A stretch of 64,000 nucleotides of DNA from Candidatus Hebobacterum abditum (GCA_029821875.1 JALGXW010000005.1:62001-126000), one strand, 5' to 3'; positions 8,962-18,745 are shown, counted from the first letter of the stretch. Notes: generated by a model not told the origin, from the sequence alone. Program-made: numbers and translations.

Positions 8962-10125
8962 ATGAATATCATCGTAGCCCCAGATAGCTTCAAGGGAAGC
9001 CTCACGGCGTTGGAGGCGGCCGACGCTATTGTGCAGGGCATCCGTGATGTCTTTCCCGAGGCGGAGATCGTCTCCATCCCGCTCGCCGATGGCGGAGAGG
9101 GCACGGTCGAGGCGCTTGTGCGCGCGACCGAGGGGAGGATTCTCGAAGCGGAGGTGACGGGGCCGATGGGTGAACCCGTGGTCGCCCATTTCGGTCTCCT
9201 GGGGGATGATGTGACCGGTGTGGTGGAGATGGCGCAGGCGGCAGGCCTCGCGCTGGTCCCTCCCGAGAAGAGGAATCCCCTCCTGGCCACCACCTACGGC
9301 GTGGGCGAGCTCATGCTGGCGGCTATTGATGCCGGATGCGCGCAGCTGATCGTCGGGCTGGGCGGGAGCGCGACCTCCGACGGCGGCGCCGGCATGGCGC
9401 AGGCACTCGGTGTGAAGCTGCTCGGCCCGGGCGGGGCCGAGTTGAGCCGCGGGGCGGCCGGACTTGCCAGCCTGGAGAAGATCGACATGTCGGGCCTCGA
9501 CCCCCGCCTCCAGGGGATGAAGATCTACGCGGCCTCCGACGTCATCAACCCGCTGTGCGGCCCGGAGGGCGCAGCCGCGGTCTACGGCCCGCAGAAGGGC
9601 GCCAGCGGGAAGATGGTGCAGATGCTCGACGCGGCCTTGGCGAACCTGGCCACCGTGGTGGAACGCGATCTCGAGCTGGAGGTCAGGAGGTTGGCCGGCG
9701 CAGGAGCGGCGGGAGGCCTGGGCGCCGGCCTGGTGGCCTTCGCGGGAGCAGAGATACGCTCCGGCCCGAGTCTCGTGCTGCAGCTGCTGCAATTCGAGGA
9801 GTTCCTGCAATCGGCGGACCTGCTGCTGACCGGAGAGGGCAAGCTTGACCGCCAGATCGAGTTCGGCAAGGCCATCAGCGGAGTCGCTCTCCTCGCGGAG
9901 AAGCACGAGGTCCCGGTGATCGTCTTCACGGGGTCGCTGGAGGAGGAAGAGGACAAGCTGGCCGAGCGCGGGATCGGCGCCGTCGTACCCATCGCGTTGG
10001 GTCCCATCTCGGAGCAGGATTCCATGGAGAGGGCAAGCGAGCTGCTGCAGGCCGCGGCCGAGCGCGCGATGCGGCTTCTCGCACTGGGCAGGGAACTGGG
10101 CGACGGCCGCTGGCTCGCGCGATAG
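8962..10125 (+). CDS. Glycerate kinase (GarK/GlxK family)
   Basis: The enzyme phosphorylates D-glycerate with ATP to 2-phosphoglycerate (class II glycerate kinase). The 387-aa protein opens with MNIIVAPDSFKGSLTALEAADAI, the family N-terminus. It has the conserved SIPLADGGEGTVEALV, the GLGGSATSDGGAGMAQALG glycine loop and TGEGKLDRQIEFGKA near the C-terminus. The length matches the family (375-385 aa). It is on the same strand as QueH and DUF2905 and 31 bp downstream, so it is probably part of one transcript. Confidence 0.95.
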   Translation: MNIIVAPDSFKGSLTALEAADAIVQGIRDVFPEAEIVSIPLADGGEGTVEALVRATEGRILEAEVTGPMGEPVVAHFGLLGDDVTGVVEMAQAAGLALVPPEKRNPLLATTYGVGELMLAAIDAGCAQLIVGLGGSATSDGGAGMAQALGVKLLGPGGAELSRGAAGLASLEKIDMSGLDPRLQGMKIYAASDVINPLCGPEGAAAVYGPQKGASGKMVQMLDAALANLATVVERDLELEVRRLAGAGAAGGLGAGLVAFAGAEIRSGPSLVLQLLQFEEFLQSADLLLTGEGKLDRQIEFGKAISGVALLAEKHEVPVIVFTGSLEEEEDKLAERGIGAVVPIALGPISEQDSMERASELLQAAAERAMRLLALGRELGDGRWLAR

Positions 10126-10276
10126 CTGAGGCTCGCGGCCCCTCGACTGGACGTGGCGACTGCTGGTTTGTTCTCGCGGGCCCTGCACACCACACTGTTG
10201 GAGACCCGCGCTCGAAGCGTGATTCATGGTATAGTCCGATGGTATCTGACCGAAGAGCACAGGGGCGATCGGCAAC

Positions 10277-10810
10277 GTGCGCTCTCTACTAGCCCCCTCC
10301 CTTCTGGTTGGCGCAGTCTGGGAAGTGGATCTGGAGGCGCTGTGCGGGGAGGGCATTACCGGGCTGATCCTCGACCTAGACAACACCCTGGTCGACTGGA
10401 ACGAGACCTACGTGCGGCCGGAGGTGCGCCGATGGCTTGACTCGGCGCGCGAGAAAGGCATGCGTAGGTCGCTCGTCAGCAACGCCGTGCGCGGCCGGCG
10501 TGTGAAGGCGCTGGCGGGGGAGCTGGGAATGGCGCCAGTCATACTCGCCTGCAAGCCCCTGCCAAGGGCCTTCCGCCGCGCGATGAGAGTCATGGGCACA
10601 GACGCCGCCAGCACGTGTGCCATTGGCGATCAGGTGTTCACGGACATGCTGGGAGCCAACTGGCTCGGGCTGAAGACGATCCTTGTGCACCCACTCAGCG
10701 AGCATGAGTCTCCTCACACGCGCGTCATACGACTCATTGAGGCGCCGATGCGCCGGCGGTGGGCCAGATCTGGCACGGCGGCCTGCCCGCAGATCCCTGA
10801 CAGACCGTGA
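10277..10810 (+). CDS. yqeG: YqeG-family HAD-IIIA phosphatase
   Basis: This is a small HAD-superfamily phosphatase of the YqeG type. At 177 aa it has motif I DLDNTLVDWNE (about 33-43), motif II in SLVSNAV, the conserved Lys in ILACKPLPRAF and motif III GDQVFTDMLGANWLGLKTILV. The N-terminal PSLLVGAVWEVDLEALCGEGITGLILDLDNT is characteristic of YqeG. A TATAGT box at 10230-10235 lies upstream but has no clear -35. The physiological substrate is not established; in Firmicutes yqeG neighbours aroE and ribosome-assembly genes. Confidence 0.88.
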   Translation: MRSLLAPSLLVGAVWEVDLEALCGEGITGLILDLDNTLVDWNETYVRPEVRRWLDSAREKGMRRSLVSNAVRGRRVKALAGELGMAPVILACKPLPRAFRRAMRVMGTDAASTCAIGDQVFTDMLGANWLGLKTILVHPLSEHESPHTRVIRLIEAPMRRRWARSGTAACPQIPDRP

Positions 10811-11279
10811 AGGCCCCGCCGGGCTGGCCCTCGCCCGGCCGGCGCCTCTCGGCGGGATATGGCCGCGTTGCGAAACACCTGCCCATAGGCTTTTGGGCTG
10901 CTCTTGCGGTATAATGATTCGGTAGCAACGCGGTGTGCTGCCCCGGTCCTGGGGTCCGGCGGGGAGAGGATACGGGGGACGCGGGTGGAACAGCTGCACT
11001 GCGGCGGACCATAGTCGCCGACGCCGACAGTGGGGGGTGGCCCGCAGTTGTGCGATCTTGCGCAGCGCGAGCCGCTTTTCGCGTGCGTGACGTTGCCAGC
11101 GGGAGGGTACCCCTGCGGCAATGGGGCGCCTTCGCGGGGCGTAGGGTTGAAATGGCGATTGCGAGGGTAACTCAGTTGTGGTATGATATGAGCAAGACAG
11201 GTCCAGTGGAGTGCCCCAGCGCAGTCATCAATAGCTCATTTCCGACTCGCGCGAAGTAGCTGCTGCGAGAGGAAAGCGC
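10811..11279 (+). other. Intergenic region upstream of the pilus locus
   Basis: These 469 bp hold no supported gene. A TATAAT box at 10910-10915 could be a -10 element but lacks a good -35. The convincing promoter is at 11159-11187. I looked for a cyclic-di-GMP riboswitch, which would make sense ahead of pilB, and saw no match. The stretch 10920-11150 is GC-rich with short local hairpins only. Confidence 0.5.
11159..11187 (+). promoter_or_regulatory. Probable promoter of pilB
   Basis: TTGCGA (11159-11164) and TATGAT (11182-11187) are separated by 17 bp. The start point would be near 11194, leaving a leader of about 86 nt before the pilB ATG. This is the best-spaced hexamer pair in the gap and probably drives pilB-pilT-pilC-pilD. 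Confidence 0.6.
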
Positions 11280-13025
11280 ATGGCAACGCCACAAGGACCG
11301 AAGAAGCTCGTCGGGCAGATTCTCCTGGAAAACGACCTCATCACCCAGGAGCAACTCGACGAGGCACTGAACGTCCAGAAGAACACAACTGAGCAGATCG
11401 GACGTATCCTCGTAGACCTGGGCCACGTGACGGAGCGAGATGTGCTCCGCGCCCATGCCGAGCAGCTTGGCATTCCCTTCCTCCAGCTCGACGAGACGAG
11501 CGTCGACGAGGACGTGGCCAAGGCCATCCCCCAGAGCGTTGTCCAGCGCTACAACGCGGTGCCCATTCGACGTAGCGGCAATCGCCTGACGGTCGCCATG
11601 TCGGACCCGAGCAATGTGTTCGCGCTCGACGACATCCGACTGATCACAGGTTATGAGATCGACCCCATCCTCGCCACGGCCGAAGACATCAACGTACTCA
11701 CCTCCGGCGCAGACGGCGCGGGCGGCCAGGAGGAACTGCAGGACGCGCTTGAGGCCCTCGATGGCGGGTTGGGCGCCGCTCTCACCGATGAGCTCGACAT
11801 AGCTGCGGCCGGCACGGAGGAGGATGTCGATAGGGCGCAGGCGATGGAGGACGAGGCGCCCATCATCCGCGTCGTCAACGTGGTCATCCAGCAGGCCATC
11901 AAGGACCGCGCCAGCGACATCCACGTTGAGCCAGACCGCCGCGGCGTGCGCATCCGCTACCGAATCGACGGCGTTCTCCACGAAGTGATGAGAGTGCCCA
12001 AGTACGTTCACGCGCCGCTTGTCTCCCGTATCAAGATCATGGGCGACATGAACATCGCCGAACGCCGGCTGCCCCAGGACGGCCGGATTCACATTCGACA
12101 CGAGGGCAAGGACTACGACCTCCGTGTCTCCAGCCTTCCCACCGTGTTTGGCGAGAAGGTCGTGATGCGTATTCTCGATCAGACCAGCGTCTTGATCGGT
12201 CTCAACAAGCTGGGCATGTTCGGCGAGACCCAGGCGCAGCTCGAGTCCATTATGGTCCAGCCGAACGGCATGATCCTCTCCACGGGGCCGACGGGTTCCG
12301 GCAAGACGACGACCCAGTACTCGATCCTCAACAAGATCAACTCCGTGGAAAAGAACATCCTCACCATTGAGGATCCGGTTGAGTACCAGCTCCCGGGCCT
12401 CAGCCAGGTGCACGTGAACCGGAAGGCGGGGCTGACCTTCGCCAGCGCCATGCGGTCGTTCCTCCGACAGGACCCCGACATCATCATGGTCGGCGAGGTC
12501 CGAGACCTGGAGACGGCGGAGACGGCCATTCAGGCATCGCTGACCGGCCACCTGGTGCTGTCGACGCTGCACACGAACGACGCCCCCTCCGCCATCACGC
12601 GTCTGATGGACATGGGGGTCGAGCCCTTCCTGATCGCCTCCTCGGTCATCGGCGTGCTGGCGCAGCGTCTGGGTCGCCGCATCTGCCCGAACTGCAAGGA
12701 GCCGTACAAGCCGCCCGTCGAGGCCCTTCACCGGGTCGGGTTCAGTGTAGATGATATGGAAAATGTGGTCTTCTATCGTGGACGCGGCTGCGAGCAGTGT
12801 CGGCACACCGGATATCGGGGCCGGACCGGCGTGTTTGAGATGATGCTCATCAACGAAGAGATCGCCGACCTGTGCGTCAAAAGGGCGCCGCTGTCGGAGA
12901 TACGCAATGCGGCCCTCGCGAATGGGATGAAGAGCCTGAAGACGGACGGCTTCCAGAAGGTGATGGAGGGCGTAACCACGGTGGAAGAAGTGATGCGCGT
13001 GATCTTCACGGTCGGCGGCGCGTGA
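11280..13025 (+). CDS. pilB: Type IV pilus extension ATPase PilB (GspE family)
   Basis: PilB is the cytoplasmic hexameric ATPase that powers pilus (or pseudopilus) extension. The 581-aa protein starts with an MshEN domain (KKLVGQILLENDLITQEQLDEAL... to about residue 140), a module that can bind cyclic-di-GMP. Catalytic parts are Walker A GPTGSGKTT (about 336-344), Walker B and Asp/His boxes in LRQDPDIIMVGEVRDLETAETAI and LSTLHTND, and the zinc-binding tetracysteine CPNC...CEQC (about 468-506). Length and motif order are those of PilB/GspE. AGGAAA precedes the ATG. It is the first gene of the pilus locus, 75 bp before pilT. Confidence 0.96.
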   Translation: MATPQGPKKLVGQILLENDLITQEQLDEALNVQKNTTEQIGRILVDLGHVTERDVLRAHAEQLGIPFLQLDETSVDEDVAKAIPQSVVQRYNAVPIRRSGNRLTVAMSDPSNVFALDDIRLITGYEIDPILATAEDINVLTSGADGAGGQEELQDALEALDGGLGAALTDELDIAAAGTEEDVDRAQAMEDEAPIIRVVNVVIQQAIKDRASDIHVEPDRRGVRIRYRIDGVLHEVMRVPKYVHAPLVSRIKIMGDMNIAERRLPQDGRIHIRHEGKDYDLRVSSLPTVFGEKVVMRILDQTSVLIGLNKLGMFGETQAQLESIMVQPNGMILSTGPTGSGKTTTQYSILNKINSVEKNILTIEDPVEYQLPGLSQVHVNRKAGLTFASAMRSFLRQDPDIIMVGEVRDLETAETAIQASLTGHLVLSTLHTNDAPSAITRLMDMGVEPFLIASSVIGVLAQRLGRRICPNCKEPYKPPVEALHRVGFSVDDMENVVFYRGRGCEQCRHTGYRGRTGVFEMMLINEEIADLCVKRAPLSEIRNAALANGMKSLKTDGFQKVMEGVTTVEEVMRVIFTVGGA

Positions 13026-13099
13026 GCTGTGCACATCATCTTCCGCCTCTCATAGCCGCGGCGTAGCGCGCCGGATACGGGGGAAAGGAAGCGTTTAGC

Positions 13100-14275
13100 A
13101 TGGCGGAAGCAACAGACGCACTCGAGGGCGAGAGACCGATTGCCGCAGCGACCGGAGAGAAGCTTCCAACCGCGCAGGTAACGAAGCCGCGACCCATCGA
13201 GGAAGTACACATAGACGAGCTGCTTCGCCTCGTGGTGGAGAAGCGCGGCTCCGACCTCCACCTGGCGGCGGGAGTGCCGCCCGTCATGCGCATCGACGGA
13301 CAGCTCTACGCCACGAACTACGAATCCCTCAGCGAGTTCGAAGTCCAGCGCATGGTCTACGCGATCCTCACGGATGAGCAGATTCGCGTGTTCGAGACGG
13401 ACTACGAGCTCGACTGCTCCTACTACCTGCGGAATGTATCTCGGTTCCGGGTGAACGTCTATCGTGACCGCGGCGCAGTGGCGGGCGCCTTCCGCGTCAT
13501 CCCCTCGAAGATCCCGACCGTCAGGGAGCTGGGGCTGCCGCTCGTATTGGAGGACATCAGCCGAAGGCCGCGGGGCCTGGTCTTGGTGACCGGCCCGACC
13601 GGCTCAGGGAAGTCCACCACGCTCGCCGCGATGATCGGCCAGATCAACAACGAGCGCTCTGTGCACATCATCACCATTGAGGATCCGATCGAGTATCTCC
13701 ACACACACAAACGGAGCCTGATAAACCAGCGCGAGCTCGGCACTGACACCCGCAACTTCGCCCAGGCTCTTCGCCATGCCCTTCGGGAGGACCCCGACGT
13801 CATCTTGGTCGGCGAGATGCGGGATCTCGACACGATGTCCCTCGCCATCACGGCTGCGGAGACGGGCCACCTGGTCTTCTCTACGGTTCACACGAACAAC
13901 GCCGCCCAGACGGTTGACCGAATCGTGGACGTGTTCCCTCCTGGCCAGCAGGAGCAGATACGAATCCAGCTCTCGAACAACCTGGAGGCTGTTCTCTCCC
14001 AGCAGCTGCTGCCTCGGGCGGGCACGCCCGGGCGCATCGCGGCCATGGAGATCATGATCGCCTCCCCGGCCATCCGCAACCTGATTCGGGAGGCCAAGGC
14101 CCACCAGATCACATCCATCATCCAAACCAGCGCCCACCACGGCATGCAGACTATGGACCAGTGCCTGAGAGACATGTACCAGCGCGGCCTGATCACTTAC
14201 GAGGAAGCGATGGGCCGCGCGATGAATCAGGAAGAGCTGAAGAAGATGCTCTTCACCAGAGGTGACCAAGAGTAG
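13100..14275 (+). CDS. pilT: Twitching/retraction ATPase PilT
   Basis: PilT is the hexameric ATPase that depolymerises type IV pili. The 391-aa product has an N-terminal extension of about 25 residues beyond the usual start. A PAS-like domain follows (LLRLVVEKRGSDLHLAAGVPPVMRIDGQL), then Walker A GPTGSGKSTT (about 165-174), LREDPDVILVGEMRDLDTMSLAITAAETGHLVFSTVHTN and the C-terminal AIRNLIREAKAHQI motif (the AIRNLIRE box of PilT). AAAGGAAG lies upstream of the ATG. The presence of a retraction ATPase favours a dynamic type IV pilus over a pure type II secretion pseudopilus. Confidence 0.96.
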   Translation: MAEATDALEGERPIAAATGEKLPTAQVTKPRPIEEVHIDELLRLVVEKRGSDLHLAAGVPPVMRIDGQLYATNYESLSEFEVQRMVYAILTDEQIRVFETDYELDCSYYLRNVSRFRVNVYRDRGAVAGAFRVIPSKIPTVRELGLPLVLEDISRRPRGLVLVTGPTGSGKSTTLAAMIGQINNERSVHIITIEDPIEYLHTHKRSLINQRELGTDTRNFAQALRHALREDPDVILVGEMRDLDTMSLAITAAETGHLVFSTVHTNNAAQTVDRIVDVFPPGQQEQIRIQLSNNLEAVLSQQLLPRAGTPGRIAAMEIMIASPAIRNLIREAKAHQITSIIQTSAHHGMQTMDQCLRDMYQRGLITYEEAMGRAMNQEELKKMLFTRGDQE

Positions 14276-14305
14276 AGCCGAGGGGATTCCCGAGGAGGCG
14301 GTCGG

Positions 14306-15556
14306 ATGGCGACATACCAGTACGTAGCCAAGGATGCCCTGGGGAAGGTGATCACGGGGACGTCGGAGGCCGAGAACGAGCAGATCCTCGTTCGGCGCCT
14401 CCGCGAGAAGGGGTACTGGGTTCAGAAGGTGAACCCGGCGCGCTCGGCCACTCGCCAGCAAGCTCAAGCCCGGCCGTCTTCCGGGGCGCTAGCCAGCCTC
14501 GGCCGGGTGAGCGGACGTGACCTCGCGGTCTTCTGCCGCCAGTTCGCCACCATGATTGATGCAGGCGTTTCTCTCGTGCGCTGCCTGGCTGTTCTGGAGG
14601 AGCAGACGGGAAGCGCTCGCCTGCGCGGGATCATACGGGAAATCCAGGCCGCGGTGGAGTCGGGCGAGACCTTGTCCCGCGCGCTCACGCGGTGGCCCCG
14701 GGTCTTCAACAACCTCTTTACCGGCCTGGTGCGGGCCGGGGAGGTCGGCGGCGTTCTCGACGAGACGCTGAACAGGCTGGCGACCTTCCTGGAAGAGAAC
14801 GAACGCCTGCGCCGCAGGGTCAAGGCGGCAATGACCTACCCGGTGCTGGTCCTCATCTTCGCCACTGTCGTCGTGATCGGGATGGTGACGTGGATCTTGC
14901 CGCAGTTCGTCCAGGTCTTCGAGGATCTCGGCATCAAGGAGCTGCCCGGCACCACGAGGATGCTGATACAGATCAGCAACTTCCTGACGAACAGGTGGTA
15001 CATGATGATCGGCGGGGTCGTGCTGTTCGTCCTCGCGTTCACTCAATATGTCAACACACGCATCGGACGCCGCCACTGGGACTGGGTGAAGCTGAAGGTC
15101 CCGATCTTCGGCAAGCTCAATCACAAGATCTGCATCGCGCGCTTCTCGCGCACTCTCAGCACTCTGCTCATGAGCGGCGTGCCAATCCTGCAGGCGCTTG
15201 AGACCGTCGCCGGCAGCGTAGACAACGAGATCATCTCCGACGCCATTATGGCCTCCCGCGCGGCCATCCGTGAGGGCGAGCAGATAGGGGATCCGCTTCA
15301 GCGCAGCGGCATGTTTCCCCCGATGGTGGTGCAGATGGTCGCCATCGGCGAAGAGACGGGGTCGCTCGATCAGATGCTGTCGAAGATCGCCGACTTCTAC
15401 GAGTCGGAGGTGGAGGCTACTCTGGCCGGCCTGACGGCCGCCCTGGAGCCGCTGCTGATCATCACCCTCGGCTTCATCGTCGGGTTCATCGTGATCTCGA
15501 TGTTCATGCCGCTGATAACGGCCATCAGCCAACTCCAGTCGGGCGATATCGGTTAG
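14306..15556 (+). CDS. pilC: Inner-membrane platform protein PilC (GspF family)
   Basis: PilC is the inner-membrane platform that couples the motor ATPases to pilin assembly. The 416-aa protein starts MATYQYVAKDALGKVITGTSEAEN, typical of the family. It has two T2SSF cytoplasmic domains (about 72-195 and 275-397), each followed by hydrophobic helices (VLVLIFATVVVIGMVTWILPQFV, MIGGVVLFVLAFTQYV and a final PLLIITLGFIVGFIVISMFMPLITAI). The GEETGSLDQML motif sits in the second domain. It lies 30 bp after pilT and 12 bp before pilD. Confidence 0.95.
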   Translation: MATYQYVAKDALGKVITGTSEAENEQILVRRLREKGYWVQKVNPARSATRQQAQARPSSGALASLGRVSGRDLAVFCRQFATMIDAGVSLVRCLAVLEEQTGSARLRGIIREIQAAVESGETLSRALTRWPRVFNNLFTGLVRAGEVGGVLDETLNRLATFLEENERLRRRVKAAMTYPVLVLIFATVVVIGMVTWILPQFVQVFEDLGIKELPGTTRMLIQISNFLTNRWYMMIGGVVLFVLAFTQYVNTRIGRRHWDWVKLKVPIFGKLNHKICIARFSRTLSTLLMSGVPILQALETVAGSVDNEIISDAIMASRAAIREGEQIGDPLQRSGMFPPMVVQMVAIGEETGSLDQMLSKIADFYESEVEATLAGLTAALEPLLIITLGFIVGFIVISMFMPLITAISQLQSGDIG

Positions 15557-15568
15557 GAGATCCCTCGG

Positions 15569-16417
15569 GTGCTGCTCCCGAGGGCCGTGTTATACTTCTG
15601 GGCTTTTGCACTGGGCACGGCGGTAGGCAGTTTTCTCAACGTCTGCATCTACCGCCTGCCTCGCGACCGGTCGGTCATCGCACCGCCGTCGCACTGTCCC
15701 CAGTGCGGAGTTCGGCTGCGGGCGATCGACCTGGTCCCGCTGCTGAGCTTCCTCGCGCTGGGGCGGAAGTGCCGGTCTTGCGGCGGGGCCATCGGTTGGC
15801 GCTACTTCGCGGTCGAGCTTGTCACCGGCCTGGTATTCCTGGCCGCCTGGGAAGCCTGTGGGCGGGGCATCCAGGTGTTGCCGTGTTGGATCTTCGCCTC
15901 CGTCATAATCGCCGTCGTATTCACGGATCTGGACCACATGATCATACCGGACAGCCTGGTCATCGCCGGCCTCTTTGCGGCCGTCCTGAGCGAGGGCATG
16001 GCGGTGGCTTCGGGGCAGGCGGCGCTGCTGTCGGTGGCCATCCCGGGCACGGAGATCGCCCTGCCGCGGCTCGTAGCCGGCGGCGGGGTCGGGCTGGCCG
16101 TGTTCGTATTCATCCGGGCCTTCAGCCAACTGCTGTTTCGGCGAGAGGGAATGGGCCTGGGTGACGTGAAACTTGCAGGTGCGATTGGCGCCATGCTGGG
16201 GCCCGGCCTGGCACTACTCAGCTTCGGGCTCGCGATCGTGGCCGGCGCGGTGCTCGGGATGGCTCTGCTGGCGGTGCGTGTGCGCCGCAGGATGGAGTAC
16301 CTGCCATTCGGCCCCTTCCTGGCGGGGGCCGCCTTGGCGGTGCTGCTTGCGCCAGACTACATTTGGGCGACGTCGAGATCGCTCTATCTGGGCTGGCTGA
16401 GTCTTTTTGGGGCCTGA
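15569..16417 (+). CDS. pilD: Prepilin peptidase / N-methyltransferase PilD (A24 family)
   Basis: PilD cleaves and N-methylates prepilins in the inner membrane. The 282-aa product has the N-terminal GSFLNVCIYRLPRDRS segment, the zinc-binding cysteine pairs Cys43/Cys46 and Cys68/Cys71 (bifunctional enzyme), the first catalytic Asp in FTDLDHMIIPD (120 or 122) and the second in the GMGLGDVKL motif (Asp199). Several hydrophobic helices follow. The GTG start at 15569 lies 12 nt after pilC. Its substrates are presumably the four FTLxE-type pilins encoded immediately downstream. Confidence 0.95.
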   Translation: MLLPRAVLYFWAFALGTAVGSFLNVCIYRLPRDRSVIAPPSHCPQCGVRLRAIDLVPLLSFLALGRKCRSCGGAIGWRYFAVELVTGLVFLAAWEACGRGIQVLPCWIFASVIIAVVFTDLDHMIIPDSLVIAGLFAAVLSEGMAVASGQAALLSVAIPGTEIALPRLVAGGGVGLAVFVFIRAFSQLLFRREGMGLGDVKLAGAIGAMLGPGLALLSFGLAIVAGAVLGMALLAVRVRRRMEYLPFGPFLAGAALAVLLAPDYIWATSRSLYLGWLSLFGA

Positions 16418-16522
16418 GGCAGTTTGGCCCTGCAGTCGCCAGGGGTATGACTATAGATGGCCAGGTAGGCGGCCCTGGTGGCGGCCGTTTGCGTGCGGCA
16501 CGTTCGCTGCGTGAGGTGAGAG

Positions 16523-17671
16523 ATGGAACGTCTTCGTGCTCGGCCTGGCTTCACGCTGGTCGAGCTACTGGTCGTCATCGCAATCATCACGGTGCTCATC
16601 GCAATCGCGCTCCCCGTATTCACGCGCGTTCGCGAGAATGCGCGCCGGACCGCCTGCATGGCGAACCTCCACCAGATCGCCATGGCCGTTCGCATGTACC
16701 GCATGGACATGGGCCACTACCCCGGACCGTACGATCCTGTTACGGGTGAGGGTGGACTGAACGCGCTGTATCCCGCCTACATCACCGACCGCAGCGCGCT
16801 CATCTGCCCCGACGATCTCATCGAGAGCGGCGACGACTACGTCGCGCAGAAGGTTCGCTTCTACACCGACCACGACGCCTATGTCGAGGTGCCCTACGCC
16901 GAGCTTCTCCTCGCGGCCAGCAGCCTCTACGCCGAGGTCGATCCGACCGGCGAGTACTGGATCAACCTGTGGGCCTATGGCAGGCCCAATCCCCCCGACG
17001 GCGCCGCCTACGACCCGGCCTTCTTCGTCGAGCACTACTCGAGCTACAACGATCTCTACAACTGGGTAGGGTACGTATCCGCCCCCGCGGTCTACAGCCT
17101 GTGCGATCTGGGATCCCAGTACCTCAACCCAGGTGACAACCTGGCCTTCTGGTACGTCTGGCACTGCTGGGATCCCGACAACGACCTCGGCGTGTGGAGC
17201 AGCTCTACGGCCTATGGACTGGTCGAGTACTACTTGCACCTCCATCTCGCCCAGCAGACCTACTGGGGAGGCTATGATCCCTGGGACTTGGCGGAAGGCA
17301 TACGACTCCAGGACAACCTGCACCGCGGCCTCTGGGATCCGGGCAATCCCGACCCGATGACCTACGAATACATGCCCTACGGAATCCCGAGCCCTGTGTT
17401 CCCGGGCCTGATCAACCGCAACGCCCCGGACAACACGATCATCACCCGGTGCATTCATCACCGGCCATATACAGTTGTCAAAACGCCGATAAGGGGCAGC
17501 GGCGGGGGTGGCCGTGGGTCGCGCGGGCGCGGCGGCGGGCCTCCTGCCTATGAGACTGAGATTGTGTATGGCGAATCGCCTCGGGACATCGCTCTGAGGC
17601 TCGACGGGTCGACCGACCTGATCGTGGGCTTGAACTACGATTGGGCAGTCCAGTCGCCGCAGACGGAGTAG
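16523..17671 (+). CDS. Prepilin-type protein 1 (class III leader)
   Basis: The 382-aa protein has a short basic leader MERLRARPG, then the mature start FTLVELLVVIAIITVLIAIALPVF with Glu at position +5. This is the processing and methylation site for PilD followed by the assembly helix. The region FTRVRENARRTACMANLHQIAMAVRMYRMDMGHYPGPYD resembles the GspG/DUF1559-like pseudopilin group. A large Tyr/Trp/Pro/Asp-rich globular domain follows. Near residues 330-345 there is a Gly/Arg-rich patch, related in composition to the tails of the pilus assembly proteins downstream. It is far longer than a classical PilA. Whether it is a major or minor subunit cannot be told from sequence. Confidence 0.85.
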   Translation: MERLRARPGFTLVELLVVIAIITVLIAIALPVFTRVRENARRTACMANLHQIAMAVRMYRMDMGHYPGPYDPVTGEGGLNALYPAYITDRSALICPDDLIESGDDYVAQKVRFYTDHDAYVEVPYAELLLAASSLYAEVDPTGEYWINLWAYGRPNPPDGAAYDPAFFVEHYSSYNDLYNWVGYVSAPAVYSLCDLGSQYLNPGDNLAFWYVWHCWDPDNDLGVWSSSTAYGLVEYYLHLHLAQQTYWGGYDPWDLAEGIRLQDNLHRGLWDPGNPDPMTYEYMPYGIPSPVFPGLINRNAPDNTIITRCIHHRPYTVVKTPIRGSGGGGRGSRGRGGGPPAYETEIVYGESPRDIALRLDGSTDLIVGLNYDWAVQSPQTE

Positions 17672-17752
17672 CTGTCCGTCTGCACGTCCTGAGCGCAACG
17701 CGGCCATCGGTCCACGGCATCTGGGGGCTGGCTTGGCAGAGACTCGGGCAAG

Positions 17753-18745
17753 ATGAGTTTCCGATCGAGAGCACGTAGGGGCAGCTCGGGCGCTCTGGTC
17801 CATGGGACCGGACGGGGGAAGGCCTCGGGCTTCACCTTGATGGAGTTGCTGGTGGTGATCGCTATCATGGTGATCATCATGGCCATCGTTGTGCCCAGCT
17901 ACTACGCCATGTCCGCCAGCAACCGGCGCGCATTCTGCGCAGCCAACATGAAAGCACTTGCCCAGGGGCTGGCCCTGTTCCGAGAGGACTACCAGTGCTT
18001 CCCGCCCGATGCCACCGAGTGGCTCTGGACGCTCGACGCCGTGGAGTCGTACCGGGCCCTCTACGGTGTCGATCCGCCGGGTGACCACAGCGTCGGCACC
18101 CTGGTCGGGGCCGCCTATCACCCTGACGGCACGCCCTTCCAGACCGGCGTCCCAGGTCTGGGGCTGTTCACGCTCTACTACCTCGGGGCCTACTCGGCCC
18201 AACCGCCGCCGCTGTCTTCGGACAGGCGCATCCGCGACTATCCGGAATCCACCGATCCTTCGCTGGTCCGTCTTCGCTGGGACCTCGAGCGAAGTGGCCA
18301 CGGCCTCAACGGCCTGTCGTGGTTCCGCGGCAGCGCCTACATAACGGAGATGGAGACGTATCACTGCCGTGGCAACGCGGCCGAGCTCTTCCCCGATGAC
18401 CTCGTCCAGCGCTCGCAACTGCCGTCCCTGCGCGGTTGGAACAACTACGATGTCTTCTACCGACGTAACTTCTGGCACCCCGGCGCTGCCATCGCGGGCG
18501 TGACGGACAATCGCAATCTCTTCAAGCCCTATCCGCCCGCGGACACTGCCGTGACCTGGTGTCCACACCACCGAAGCTCCAGTCCGCCCTCCGGGCCGGG
18601 CGTCGAGAGCATCCCCAACCCGGGCGATCAGGACCTCGTGCTGTTCGTTGACGGAACGGTGCGGCGTATGGCAACTCAGCGGCAGAACCGAATGTACCAG
18701 GAGCCGACGCCCGGGGCCGGATGGCCCGAGGGGCCGATAATGTGA
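17753..18745 (+). CDS. Prepilin-type protein 2
   Basis: This 330-aa protein has a 26-residue basic leader ending in KASG, then FTLMELLVVIAIMVIIMAIVVPSYY with Glu at +5, the PilD site and pilin helix. The next segment (NRRAFCAANMKALAQGLALFREDYQCFPPDATEW) aligns in style with prepilin 1, suggesting the two are paralogues. The rest is a Tyr/Pro-rich domain. It is the smallest of the pilin set yet still twice the size of a typical PilA. The coding region reaches a few bases past an alternative ATG of the next gene (18721), so the two are closely spaced. Confidence 0.82.
   Translation: MSFRSRARRGSSGALVHGTGRGKASGFTLMELLVVIAIMVIIMAIVVPSYYAMSASNRRAFCAANMKALAQGLALFREDYQCFPPDATEWLWTLDAVESYRALYGVDPPGDHSVGTLVGAAYHPDGTPFQTGVPGLGLFTLYYLGAYSAQPPPLSSDRRIRDYPESTDPSLVRLRWDLERSGHGLNGLSWFRGSAYITEMETYHCRGNAAELFPDDLVQRSQLPSLRGWNNYDVFYRRNFWHPGAAIAGVTDNRNLFKPYPPADTAVTWCPHHRSSSPPSGPGVESIPNPGDQDLVLFVDGTVRRMATQRQNRMYQEPTPGAGWPEGPIM

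Noticed and set aside
10920-11160. Possible cyclic-di-GMP riboswitch ahead of pilB
   Set aside because: No match to the conserved tetraloop/receptor parts or expected arms was found.
11172-13034. 620-codon minus-strand ORF opposite pilB
   Set aside because: High GC leaves the complementary frame open; the plus strand encodes PilB with complete motifs and this frame has no recognisable domain.
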